Position numbers and translations under genes: made by a program
Shown here: positions 1 through 9,639 of the stretch, one piece after another
Numbering within the stretch: position 1 is the stretch's first letter
Layout of the letters: every line of letters starts with the position of its first letter
The notes under the pieces: generated by a model
What the model saw: the letters and a program-made list of their open reading frames with translations, nothing else
Told to the model about the DNA's origin: nothing
Database searches by the model: none
Assembly: GCA_015680685.1 (NCBI GenBank)
Contig: MNCI01034983.1
Location: forward strand, 1,365 to 21,968
Source of the DNA: Gnetum montanum
Lineage: Eukaryota > Streptophyta > Gnetopsida > Gnetales > Gnetaceae
Direction of reading: 5' to 3'
Length of the DNA stretch: 20,604 bases

Positions 1-79
1 TGACTTCATGTGGTTCTCCAAAGATTCTCAGAAAGGATTCCATTGTGTCACTTGGGATATTGTTACTCTTCCCAAGAAT

Positions 80-142
80 AATGGTGGCTTAGGTCTTTTG
101 AATTCCTTTAAGCAGGGAATTACCCTAGTCACTAAGTGGCTA
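80..142 (+). repeat. Left copy of 63-bp inverted repeat (native LINE sequence)
   Basis: This segment lies inside the open LINE frame and encodes the NGGLGLLNSFKQGITL part of the conserved RT tail, so it is in its natural place. Its exact reverse complement occurs at 718-780. Confidence 0.97.
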
Positions 143-717
143 GTACAACATTTAGATGCCCCAAATATTATTAGGACCCTCCTCCAATTAAGGCTTCATC
201 AAGCATTTCTTAAAAACAAGCCCTTCTGAAAAGGTATCCATTTTGTCAATTGGATCCTTTCCCCCCTCACTATCATTCTTCTTGGATCTCATGTTTTCAA
301 AAGCATTTGGAGGGCCTGGCAAATTCTACACAGTTATATTGATTGGATTAACATCAAGATCAACCCTACTATCCTCTCTAAATTATGTCTATGGTGCTTA
401 CCTTTCTCGCTTGTTGCCCTTGCCATCACAAATGCTAAGGTTGCTAGCTCTTGGTATTGGAAGGGTGTTATTTCTTTGAATTGTCTCAGGTTGGCTAGTT
501 AATGGATTTTGGGGTCGATTTTAATAATTTGTATGGGGAGTCAGATGCAATGAACCATTGCCTAGTTTAGATTTACTTATTTCTCCATAATCATTGGCAA
601 CTAAATGTTACGGTGCAAAGCCCTTTTCATGGCCTTCAATGGCTTAATGGGGTTAAACTCCTGCCTTACCAGCCATCGGTCCCCTTTCACCTTATGTAAG
701 ACCCATCTGAGGTCATN

Positions 718-780
718 TAGCCACTTAGTGACTAGGGTAATTCCCTGCTTAAAGGAATTCAAAAGACCTAAGCCACCATT
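718..780 (-). repeat. N-bracketed inverted copy of 80-142, probable assembly artefact
   Basis: All 63 bases are the exact reverse complement of 80-142, and the match stops exactly at single N characters at 717 and 781. On the minus strand it re-encodes the LINE residues found at 80-142. It sits where the surrounding plus-strand LINE frame should continue into IWKLSTLSKIK. A perfect copy delimited by Ns, in a relic that is otherwise decayed, points to misplaced gap filling or contig joining rather than biology. Confidence 0.85.
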
Positions 781-1330
781 NTGTATTTGGAAACTATCAA
801 CCCTCTCCAAAATTAAGCAGTTCCTCTGGTGTCTCCTCCACCAAGGTCTACCTATTGGTAAATGTTTAGAATATCTAGGGATTCCTAGTCCTAATTGTCC
901 TCTCTGTGGTGGACAAGATGACTTTGTCCATGTGTTTTGGCATTTTCCCTTTGCTCAACAGATGTGGGAGTGGGCTTCCAAAGTTTTTCCATGATGCAAG
1001 CTATCTGAAGATGATGCCATATTCGGCTTTTTGGCCATTACTTCTGCTAATTTCAATTTTCTATGGAAAGTTATTAGGCCTATTATTTTATATTATATTT
1101 GGAAGCACAAATTCAATGTTGTTTTTCAAAGGACAGATTATTCTAATAAATGTCTGCTTACTGGGTTGGAGAAGTTGTAGATCCTTTGCCTCATTCATTT
1201 CTAACTCACATCTCAAGCATCCAAGTTCAACTTGGATAGTCATCAGTTGGTTCATCTCCTGCAGCCTTGGGAAAGACCCGTGTGTTCCAACAACACTCTT
1301 CATTAGTAATCTCTGCAATGAAGCTTCCCT

Positions 1331-1770
1331 TCTTTAAGTTGTGTGGAGTCACCATTTGGAACTCCCTTTGTCTTCTACCAAGAGCTCTCCCCCTCATCCA
1401 AATTTATGTCATTCTCTCTTTTAACAAGTCAGTTTGTGTTGACAAATGGTAGTGCCCCACATCAGGTTTCCTCCTTTCGTAATCCATTATTTATAAGGTT
1501 ATTCCCGAGTTTCATTCCCAGGTATCGTGGTTAGTGTAATTGATACTCTTTTAATATTAATAAAACTTCTTTTCGGGTCCGACACCATCCCCAAAATCAA
1601 AACTAGACATATTTTACCCAGAGAATTATTCTGGCGCCTAGCGCACGTTTATCTTGTGCAGGTTTTGGAATCCCTGCAGATATTTTCCAGGTTATTTCCG
1701 ACTGCATTCTTCAAGTATCTCGAGCTGCTCTACCAGTTGCACGGTCTCTTTCTGACTGTGAACACACACA
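1331..1770 (+). promoter_or_regulatory. Presumed RbcX promoter and 5' leader
   Basis: This is the gap between the LINE relic and the RbcX ATG. A TATA-like stretch (TTATTTATAAGG) lies at about 1487-1498, some 275 bp before the start codon. If used, it implies a leader of roughly 240 nt. Pyrimidine-rich patches occur at 1370-1480 and before the ATG. No other motif is convincing, and the transcription start cannot be fixed from the sequence. Confidence 0.35.
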
Positions 1771-4202
1771 ATGGCTACCATGGTGGCTCAGCCCATGTAT
1801 GTTCCACCTGTGGTTCATCACAACAACTATAACAACAATAATCAGGTCTTGTCACGAGGCATTCCCACTCGCAGCAGCAGCAGCTTCAGCTTTATTTCAG
1901 CTTTCAGAAACAGTTGCCCTCATCATGTCTCTTGCTTAACAGTGGCTCACTGTAACAAAATGTTTGTTCCTGGTACGATTCCAATCTTGTGTTAGTGTTT
2001 TTTTTAGCTCATAGAATGATTATGGTTGTGGGTTTCTGTAATTAGGATTGCAATTTTGCAGGTTTTTCAGATCTGTTATCCCCGGAGTCCAAGGCAGCAG
2101 ATTATCTGCACAATTTCTTCACTTACCTTGCTGTCAGGATCGTCCTTGCACAGGTTGAGGTAGTATTTGGTTTGTTTTGTGTCTTCCTTTGGGGGAATAT
2201 ACTGTAAGTGGAGATGAAGCATGATTTCAATAAATTTCCCAGAAAGGCCTTCAATTGTGGGTTTTTACTGTGGCAGAGTTATAACAAAGAAGCATATTAT
2301 GAGTTGAGAAGCTTTGTGGATAAAACGCCATTGAAAGACGGGGATAAATTCTGTGCACTTCTCATGCGGGAATCCCCTAGACACAAAGGCCTAGGTACTA
2401 GCTACCTCCTCTGTGTTTTAGTAGCTACGTTTTTTTAATTTCTATTTTCTGTTACATTGAAACTGAAGTTTATGTTTCTGTAACGTTCGTACAATGTTGT
2501 GCGATAGGTAAAGGCGGAACACAAAAAATTAAAAAATTATATATTAAATAACTAATTTCTAACAAGAACTAGGAGGTCAAGGGAGTTAGTTTTATCACAG
2601 TAATTAGGCAGTCATAACTAAGAAGCACCAGCAGTGCTGTTATGCAAATTATGCGTTGTAAACCATATTTATCACGGTAATTTACATTTAGGATAGGGAC
2701 TAAGGACATTTCTTGATTCCATGGAGACATTTTCTTGAATTGGGTTTTTGTCATCCACCGTTGCTTAACACCTGCTGATTCCATGAATATTTTTGACTAA
2801 TGGAAACTGAAAACTGGAAGTTTTATTGTGTCGTAAGACCCTGAGAATCTATGGGACAGGAATTTTACATGAAATGCTATTCAAAAACTTCATTTACAAA
2901 GTTACCCAGGAACCTAGGATAAGTATGAAACAAATTAATAAGATAAAGGGCTATTATACTGCCATTGTTTTGAATATGTTGTGTTGTAGAACATTACGGT
3001 GGTAATTTTCAATAACATTTTGATTAAAAAGATGATAGGTTCTATCTTCTTGAGGGATGTTAATCCATCTGCCATTATCTACTTAGAAACAATGAGAACT
3101 AATTCTTGTCCTACCAATTTGGATATGTTAATGGTGGGGAATTGCAGTAGTTAAATCATCTACATTTGCAGTGATGCCTCTAATATTGTTTAAGTAAAAT
3201 TGCTTTTTCCCTTAGACATATGCCTAAAGTTTTGGTAGTGCCCTGCCTTTGAAAGTTTCATAGAGTTGTGTGGAAATGCAACAAAAAATTTGATTGTCGA
3301 TATTCCATTTTTAGAGCCATAATAATATTCCTTGACAGCACCGACTTTGGCTTGAAGTACCAAACCTTTAACACCAGCGAATCCAAGGGCATCATTCGGA
3401 AAAAATTGATCTTGGAGAGATGTATATTACGATATGATACTATATAGGGTATCCAGCAGGTGGTTTTTCAACTAATTATATAATGCTTAAAAATTTAAAA
3501 ATAACCAAAATTCATAAAAAAATGAAAAATTATCAAAGATTTCAAAATTAAAATGCGTTTTAAAATCAGGGTTGTTGATTGCACCATGATCGGAAGTAGA
3601 ATTTTGAATGAGTCACTATGACGTAAAGAAAATATCCAGTAATACCAAACGAACCTTCTCTGCTTCTTCTCTTTATATGACTATTATACTGCAACGAGAA
3701 TATCTTTATATATTTGCATTTGAGACAATGGATGATTTCATTTGGGTACTTTTGTCTAGAAATGTGCCCTTTAATGGCAGTTCACATTAACTATGATAAT
3801 TTGGTTTTATGCATGAAATTTCACGGGCATCGATCAGCTATGAGGATTCTTGAGGTAATGATTTAGGCCTGAGATGTTAAATTATATCTTTGCGGTTATA
3901 TTTGTCTATGGCTTTTTCATCCAACCCACACCTATACCTAATGAATAATATTTTCTTGTAGGTACGTTCTGCCTATGCTGGACAAGACTTTGAATGGGAA
4001 AATCTGAAAAAGCTTTCCCTGAAGGTATTGTATTTTATAAAATGAATTTATCAGAAAAAATATTGTTTTCATTTAATACCGAAAAGAACATCTATGGCTT
4101 CAATGGTGCATTGAATTTCTGTTTTAAAACATGCAGAATATGAATAGTTGCAATAAAAAACTCATGAGAGAGTACATAACGGAGACAAGCCATGTGGAGT
4201 AG
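1771..4202 (+). CDS. RbcX: RbcX, plastid Rubisco assembly chaperone (six exons)
   Basis: Exons: 1771-1972, 2062-2159, 2277-2394, 3838-3854, 3962-4024 and 4137-4202. They join in frame to 187 codons plus TAG, and every intron is GT-AG. RbcX is a homodimeric helical chaperone that binds the C-terminal tail of the Rubisco large subunit and helps assemble the RbcL core in the chloroplast stroma (family knowledge). Residues 1-67 look like a transit peptide: rich in Ser, Asn and Val, with no Asp or Glu. The mature domain starts near NKMFVPG and carries the family signatures YLHNFFTYLAVRIVLAQ (82-98), ESYNKEAYYEL (100-110), KDGDKFCALLMRESPRHK (120-137), RILEVRSAY (142-150), DFEWENLKKL (154-163) and LMREYITETSHVE (175-187). 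The length is typical of plant RbcX. The ATG lies in a good plant context (ACAATGGCT). The eukaryotic RbcX-II type is likely. Splice sites are inferred from protein conservation. Confidence 0.95.
1973..2061 (+). other. RbcX intron 1 (89 nt, phase 1)
   Basis: Donor TG|GTACG and acceptor TTTTGCAG|GT. It splits a Gly codon at residue 68, near the junction between the transit peptide and the mature domain. Reading through it gives a stop at 1993-1995. Confidence 0.9.
2160..2276 (+). other. RbcX intron 2 (117 nt, phase 0), with a competing donor
   Basis: The donor GAG|GTAGTA at 2160 gives AQVE-SYNKEAY, which matches the family spacing. A second GT six bases upstream (CAG|GTTGAG at 2154) also keeps frame and would remove Val-Glu. 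The acceptor is TGTGGCAG|AGT. Confidence 0.85.
2395..3837 (+). other. RbcX intron 3 (1443 nt, phase 1)
   Basis: The longest intron of the gene, AT-rich, with donor CTAG|GTACTA. The acceptor CGATCAG|CT has a weak pyrimidine tract. I see no transposon or conserved element inside. The short open frames at 2569-2784 (minus) and 3608-3790 (plus) show no recognisable protein. Confidence 0.85.
3838..3854 (+). other. RbcX exon 4: 17-nt microexon
   Basis: This exon supplies two bases of a split Ala codon and then the codons for MRILE. Joined to its neighbours it completes GL-A-MRILE-VRSAY, the strongly conserved RbcX segment. Without it the frame shifts (17 nt is not a multiple of three) and conserved residues are lost, so it must be included. 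Flanks are ATCAG before and GTAATG after. Confidence 0.9.
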
Positions 4203-5149
4203 ATGATCTTAACCACACAAATACAGGCCTCAAAGCATTGCTATTAGCCCAATTCTTTAAATGTTAAGGGTAGCATACCTTTTACTTGCCCTTATTTTTC
4301 GACTTCCTATGTAGCATATGAACAGTTTTATTGAAAATTATTATGTAAATATTATAGATTTTTCTTATAAATCAGTTCATGAATACTGAGTTTACTAGAA
4401 AACAAGAATCCAGTTGTGTTCAAAATGTTTGTTTAGACGTGTTAAGAAAATTTAGTTTTTAACCATCGATGGCTGTCCAGGCATATGTTCTAGCCACTGC
4501 ATTTTTGTGGCTGTAAATGTTCTACATTGATGGTATCTGTGCATTCACTTTAAATAATCCTTTAAAACATGTAAAAGTTGCCCACAAAGTATAATTGTGC
4601 TGTTTCCCTTTTAGTCTATTCCAAGAAATTGGGGAAATAATTACTTTAAGCATTTTTGGAATTTCCTTCATGTGGCAAGCAACGGCAATGTATATATTGG
4701 TAATTAAGTAAAACAATAGCCAATAGACTCTGAACCCATGAATGTCGAATTATTATAATGAAATTCTTGAAATCTGGATAAAAAGCATTGTTGTTTCCAT
4801 CTGCAAGGTGGGCCTTACAGAGGTAAAACAACTGTGAAAAATATTTTAAAGTGATAAAATCATTGCATAATACAAACATTATACAAAGGCTTGGAGTGAC
4901 CTTTTCTATTCTAGATAAGCTATAGGAATGCCATCTTAGATGGTTTGCTAATGTCCAAAGAAGATCAAATAATTAGCCCATCAAAAAAGATTATCACTGT
5001 TCTAGAAAAACCATCCAAAGAAAAAGTAAAAAAGACATGGGCAAAACAGTTGAAGATGATACAAAGAAATTGGAAATAGATAAGGATCTTACTCTTTATA
5101 GAGGCTAATAGTGAAAGAGAACTCATTTAGACTACCTCATTTTGTTAGG
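4203..5149. other. RbcX 3' flank, no recognised gene
   Basis: This includes the RbcX 3' untranslated region. No clear AATAAA poly(A) signal follows the stop codon. A short open stretch near 4940-5080 reads as a lysine-rich peptide (MSKEDQIISPSKK onward) that ends at a TAG. I do not recognise it and it is probably chance or transposon debris. Confidence 0.5.
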
Positions 5150-5171
5150 ACAAGGCTAGGATAATGATGAT
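5150..5171 (+). repeat. 22-bp word shared with MYB intron 1 (copy 1)
   Basis: Identical to 14170-14191. Weaker similarity continues about 14 bases upstream (CATTTTGTTAGG here, CATTTTATTTAA there). A 22-bp exact match between two unrelated places in 20 kb is unlikely by chance, even in AT-rich DNA. It may be a remnant of a dispersed repeat. Confidence 0.7.
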
Positions 5172-6560
5172 AATATTAATTATTTCTGAGTTTATTATCA
5201 AATTTTGTTGGTAAAATGGACAAAGATACAGGGTAAGCTATTATTCATTTCTTACTGCTAGCCAATTTATGAGAGACTACAGTGGAGAATCAATCAAGTT
5301 TTGTCTACTTGTGCTGACACAATAGATGCAGTAAAATTGTGATTATGAATTTTACTTACAAAAGGTTGGAGATCTAACAATAGCAAACTGAAAAGAATTA
5401 GAATGAACATGGTACAGTATTTATTTACAGTAGCAAAAGCTGGAATGCTGGGGAGCCAACAAATTCAGCCCGTACAGAATTTTAGTTGTTGCGGGAAGGG
5501 AATCATTCGGAATTTCTGACTAGGTCTTCAGGCCATCCAGAGAATGTCAAAGTTCTTTAAAACTATCACGCGCTAACCAAATGAAGCTAAGTTGCAAACC
5601 TTTAAGCAGGGTTTGATGATGACTCATCCATTTTTGTTTATCAGAAAGATTAAGAAAGTTAACTGGCACTTCCAATCATGCAGGAAAGCAAGTACATTCA
5701 TCCAATTCTTTAGAGAAGAAGGATGTCTGGTGTTTAAAAGCGTTCAGAAGGGGCCTTCATTGTCAGATTTTTTATCTAAATAGTTAAAAAAGCAAATTAC
5801 TTTGCTAAAAAAAAAGTCTGTTTAGAATCTTTCTTTAAAATATAAAGTTTCCTTTCTTATTGCAAATTGACTTTTTCTTGACTTGTACATTTTTATAATT
5901 AATAACTTATTTTAAAAAAAATCTTTTCTTTAACTGAGTTGGTGGAATGTTCCTATGTTGTAAATTTATGCTATAGTTTAGTACTAACACAAAAGATACT
6001 GTTATTCAAAAGAAACTGTTCTTGTTACGTATCGTGAAACTTTTGCAAATAGGAGGTATGTCTATGCAATGAGAACTCAATTTGCGATATTAATAAAGAA
6101 TTAAGTAGAAAGAGAATGCTCCATAAAAAAAGTTTATTTTTCCTCGTTAATATTTTTCTTAAGGTTAGGGTTTCACCATGAAAATTTCCATGTGTTGTCT
6201 ATATTTTTACTATGTCATTTCTATATGAAAAATCCCATGTGATATCTATTTTTACTATTTAATTTTCTTGTTTCTTCAAGTGGGTTATAAGGTCAGTGTC
6301 TTGGAAACTGCTGCTGTCATTCAAATAGCTTATTGCTTTGACTTCATCATTGGAAGTAACTCACAGCAGTCTGTGATTGTATTAGTACAGAGGGTTGGAA
6401 ATTGACGCTAGTATGCCTGTAATCGGGGATTTTTACTGTAAAAGTAAACAGAGGGGTGGTTATAATTCATAAGATTAGTTTTATTGTTGTTGCTATTTTA
6501 ATTTAACAATATGTTTTGAAATTCAATATGTTACTCATTTAAATTACACAATGTCAAAAT
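5172..6560. other. Intergenic AT-rich spacer
   Basis: Nothing recognisable. A TTG-initiated open frame at 5592-5783 (63 codons) has no familiar motif. A loose two-copy repetition of CCATGTG followed by CTATTTTTACTAT-like sequence lies near 6188 and 6233. Confidence 0.5.
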
Positions 6561-6600
6561 TTGAGATAATTTTTCTTAATTTGAGATAATTTTTCTTAAT
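6561..6600 (+). repeat. 20-bp perfect tandem duplication
   Basis: The unit TTGAGATAATTTTTCTTAAT occurs twice, at 6561-6580 and 6581-6600, followed by the first bases of a degenerate third copy. Confidence 0.97.
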
Positions 6601-7425
6601 TTAAGATGTTTTCAACTTTATTCTTTTACATAGTAATTCTTAGCATTTTCTTTTAATCTTACCACCTTAGCTTTATTTTCTTGGTTTTAACATTAGTTTT
6701 AATATTGTTGCTGCATTTAAATCATATACCCTAAAATCTAATGTATTGTTACTTATTTAAACTAGACAGTGAGAAATAGAGATATTTTTTTATGTTTTGA
6801 CCTTTACTCTCAACTTCAGCTTTATTTTCTTGATATATTTTATTTACTTTGAAAGCCAGTTTTTAAAAGCAACTACAGCGAATTTCCTTTGACAGGCACC
6901 CTTGGCCGTCAATTTCTAACCCTGTTAGTAAATACTTTCTTTTGTTGTTTGCCGTAAAAGTTCGTGCTGAATCTGATTTGTCTAGGGATCTACATTTAAA
7001 AATCAAATGTGATGATGAAAAATGCAGATGGGAAAATCGGAGGAGTATAAATAGATGTCTGAGGTGTTTTGAGAGTGCAGCCACCATTTGCAATAGCCTT
7101 GTGTTGTTTCTGTATCCCATATTGTTCTATTGTTGCAAACAACAGTAAATTTCATTTCTCCTATTTTTGCATTGATTTTCATCGCTGATTGAAATATTTC
7201 CGTGTTGAAATAGTCCCGTGCAAGCATTTTTTATTCTGTTAAGGTAAAAACTTGAAGTCGAATCATGCTGGGAAGGATCGTGAGTGTTCTTGTTTATTTT
7301 GCGCCACGTTACCATGTAAATCGAATCCTGAATTATTAATATGAGTTCACGGTTTGGTTTAGCTCTTGTGGTTTCTGGTTTCTGTTAGTTGCCATCAATT
7401 GTGAGGTACCATCTTCATGGTTTTG
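6601..7425. other. Intergenic spacer with an isolated TATA-like box
   Basis: No gene is recognised. A perfect TATAAATAG string occurs near 7046-7054, but no credible coding sequence follows. It could be chance or a relic of an LTR promoter. Short open frames on both strands at 6863-7315 lack recognisable motifs. Confidence 0.4.
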
Positions 7426-7449
7426 TTAATTGGTTGCTCAACCAATTAA
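7426..7449. repeat. Perfect palindrome, 11-bp arms
   Basis: TTAATTGGTTG at 7426-7436 and its exact reverse complement at 7439-7449, separated by two bases. It contains a CCAAT/ATTGG pair. Confidence 0.95.
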
Positions 7450-7690
7450 GGTCCAGGTGTATTCAATGATCTTGTACAAGCAAGATTAATTTTGTAATAA
7501 TACAAAAAAGCTTGTGACACATATTTTTGGTCCGTGGAAAATGAAAGGTTTGTCGTATATCATGGCTGTATGAGACATTGATGGCGTATGCGTATTGTGT
7601 GGTTTTGTGAGATTTTAATATTGCATACCAAAAATTTCAGAAGGGGGCAGTAGCCAAATTGTGGGTTATGTGTGGGAGAGTTACCCAAGT

Positions 7691-7750
7691 TATGTAAAAA
7701 TGAAATAGAATGAGAAACTTTATGTAAAAATGAAATAGAATGAGAAACTT
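7691..7750 (+). repeat. 30-bp perfect tandem duplication
   Basis: The unit begins TATGTAAAAATGAAATAGAA and ends TGAGAAACTT. It is present at 7691-7720 and 7721-7750 without mismatch, so it is a recent slippage or duplication event. Confidence 0.97.
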
Positions 7751-7789
7751 TTTTTTAATACTGTTACTTCATGCTAACTTGGCATGATA

Positions 7790-7816
7790 TTTTCATGGAC
7801 AAATTGTCCATGAAAA
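7790..7816. repeat. 27-bp palindrome, 13-bp arms
   Basis: TTTTCATGGACAA at 7790-7802 pairs perfectly with 7804-7816 around a single central A. As RNA it would form a strong hairpin. Confidence 0.97.
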
Positions 7817-7926
7817 ACCATGGAAAACTGGATTTCCCAGATGGAGACCCTGAGGGTCAAAGATGGATGGCTGCTCCAGTTGGAGACCCTGAGGGTCAAA
7901 GATGGATGGCTGCTAATGGTAAATGA
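7795..7926 (+). other. Short ORF (43 codons) made largely of a 13-residue tandem repeat
   Basis: ATG at 7795 (TTTTCATGGAC, with G at +4) to TGA at 7924-7926. The frame contains PDGDPEGQRWMAA followed by PVGDPEGQRWMAA because the DNA repeat is 39 bp, a multiple of three. I recognise no family. The repeat is also open in a second plus frame (METLRVKDGWLL), so an open frame here is weak evidence of coding. Confidence 0.2.
7837..7914 (+). repeat. 39-bp tandem duplication, one mismatch
   Basis: Units 7837-7875 and 7876-7914 differ only at the fifth base (A/T). Each contains GACCC-TGA-GGGTC, a small 5-bp hairpin. Confidence 0.97.
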
Positions 7927-7947
7927 CTTCAATTTGTATTAAAAATT

Positions 7948-7987
7948 AGCCCATGCTGCTGAGCTGCTCAGCAGCACTTTTTGGGCT
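7948..7987. repeat. Two-tier stem-loop
   Basis: An inner perfect stem pairs TGCTGCTGAGC (7954-7964) with 7966-7976 around one base. An outer stem pairs AGCCCA (7948-7953) with TGGGCT (7982-7987), leaving a five-base bulge on the right side. An A14 run follows at 8011-8024. Confidence 0.9.
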
Positions 7988-8024
7988 TTCTGTTCTGTGA
8001 AACCTAAAAGAAAAAAAAAAAAAA

Positions 8025-8790
8025 TTTTCACGTATTAAGTTCTAAGTTCACACTTTAGTGAAAAAATGCACAGCTTTTCTTCCCATGTGCTTTATGCCCA
8101 GCATTATGCAAAAATAAATACTTTAGATTAGCGTTGCTTCGAAACCCACTCCACTGCCATGTGCATAGGACATGAGTGGTAAAAATAATATGTTGCCAAC
8201 AATGTTTAATGATGATTAAAATGAGCTACACACTAAAGCTTTTGTCATAATTCTTGGTCGATTGGTCGATTGGGTTAGTGATAATTTCATAAAATTGTTA
8301 ATTATAATTTCATTAAATCTAAGTTTAATATATGGTGATGTTCCTTGAATTCTGTTAACTTCAAAGTATATCAAAAGTATATCTGCGTAGATATTGAACA
8401 TTTAAATTCTTTGCAAGTCATATATTAAGAATTCATTTAATTTTGAAGTAAGTTTGAAGATGAAGACACCATAGTTTGTTTACTTTAGTTACCTTGGTTA
8501 TGAAACCTTTGATACAACTTTATTCTAGAGAGAGAGATTATATTCATTGATGTAGTTGAAATTCTTATATTATTTATCTTGAACAAAGGCCATATATCTT
8601 CTTATGTAGGAGGTAGGAGAAAAGATGATGGAGAGAAGTTTCCTATCCCAATGAAATGGGGTTGGTTATATGAGTTCTCTTTCAGGTCTCACCTCTATAA
8701 AGAGCAAACTTATTATCTTTTTACAATTATGTTCATATAATCTTTAATTTTGTTCTTTTGTATCTTTTTTGGCCTTATGGTGACTTTTCT
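8025..8790. other. Intergenic AT-rich spacer
   Basis: No gene is recognised. A short GATTGGTC tandem repetition lies near 8257-8272. The minus-strand frame at 8216-8401 has no recognisable motif. Confidence 0.5.
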
Positions 8791-9060
8791 AGAGCAATGA
8801 TGTGACAATTGTTTTGGATAGGCTTATTTGATCCTTTTGGAATGTGACCAAATTACCTAAGATGACATTCTTGTAGGTTATGTGAAATAGGCGTCATTCC
8901 AATTCTTCCTCTAATATTTGTATTGTGCAATTCATATCTTGTAATATTCAACATTTATCTTAGTATTCATATTTTTGTTACAATAATTTGTTGTTCATGT
9001 CTCTTTTTGTACAACTTACATTTTATAAAATTTTCCTTTTAGTTTTTTAAAGGATTTTAT
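8791..9060 (+). repeat. Diverged tandem repeat, copy 1 (about 270 bp)
   Basis: It aligns collinearly with 9062-9380. Shared anchors include TTTGATCCTTTT, AAATTACCTAAGATG, ATTGTGCAATT, TGTACAACTT and TCCTTTTAGT. Confidence 0.85.
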
Positions 9061-9061
9061 T

Positions 9062-9380
9062 AGAATAATGAAATGATAACCTTTTTTGATAGACTCATTA
9101 TTTGATCCTTTTTGGATAGGACTAAATTACCTAAGATGTCATTCTTATAACTTATTTAAAATAGGAACCACTCCAAGCTTTACACTAAGTTTTTCTTGAA
9201 TGTCTATATTGTGCAATTTATATTTCTATGTAATGTTCAACATCCATTTAATTATTCACATTTATGCTACGCTAAATGGTTGTTTATATTGCTTTTGTAC
9301 AACTTAAAATTTAGTACCATATAAAATAGTAGGCTTATCTTGTAAAATTCTCCTTTTAGTTTATTAGGAATTTTTTGTGG
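9062..9380 (+). repeat. Diverged tandem repeat, copy 2 (about 320 bp)
   Basis: Directly follows copy 1 in the same orientation. The offset between anchors grows from about 271 at the left end to 317 at the right end. Copy 2 therefore carries about 45 extra bases, most of them near 9312-9345. Origin unknown; no coding potential in either copy. Confidence 0.85.
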
Positions 9381-9639
9381 CATAAAACACCATTAGCCTA
9401 TCTCTATTCATCAATCCTATTTCTTATATTTTTATCAATTTCATCTTACAATTGGAGCATTGATCTTAAGTAGTAGAATTATTTGCAATGAGAAATTTTT
9501 TGGCCTTGAATTGTTACTTTTATTTTATCACAGTTTATGCTTTTCTTGAAATTACATTTTATGTATTTTGTCTCACTTCTATTAGTTTTTAACCCTTTTG
9601 ATTCTAGAGCTTGTCATCACTTCTCAATTTTAGAAGCAA

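Larger units (their letters stand above)
1..1330 (+). pseudogene. L1-type LINE relic: RT C-terminal part and zf-RVT region
   Basis: This is the 3' part of a plant non-LTR retrotransposon ORF2, cut by the window edge and broken by frameshifts and stops. Residues from position 8 (GFHCVTWDIVTLPKNNGGLG, then LVTKWL) match the conserved stretch that follows the RT catalytic core in plant L1-type LINEs. A second block near 297-480 reads FKSIWRAWQI and LPFSLVALAITNAKVASSWY. At 782-990 the zinc-binding region (zf-RVT) is clear: IWKLSTLSKIKQFLW, then the NCPLCGG cysteine pair and downstream His residues. Around 1051-1120 another frame gives LWKVIRPIILYYIWKHKFNV, the usual tail of these proteins. No frame stays open across the whole region, so it is dead. 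It ends about 440 bp before the RbcX start codon and lies in the same orientation. Confidence 0.9.

Noticed and set aside
601-810. Minus-strand frame with LINE residues inside
   Set aside because: It exists only because the inverted 63-bp segment between the Ns is placed there. It is an artefact of that segment, not an antisense gene.
5592-5783. 63-codon open frame downstream of RbcX
   Set aside because: It starts at TTG and has no recognisable motif; its length is common by chance.
7046-7054. TATAAATAG box as the promoter of an unknown gene
   Set aside because: No plausible start codon, exon chain or recognised protein follows it; such a string occurs by chance in AT-rich DNA.
6863-7315. 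Several overlapping open frames on both strands
   Set aside because: They overlap each other on opposite strands, carry no motifs and have no promoter or splice context.
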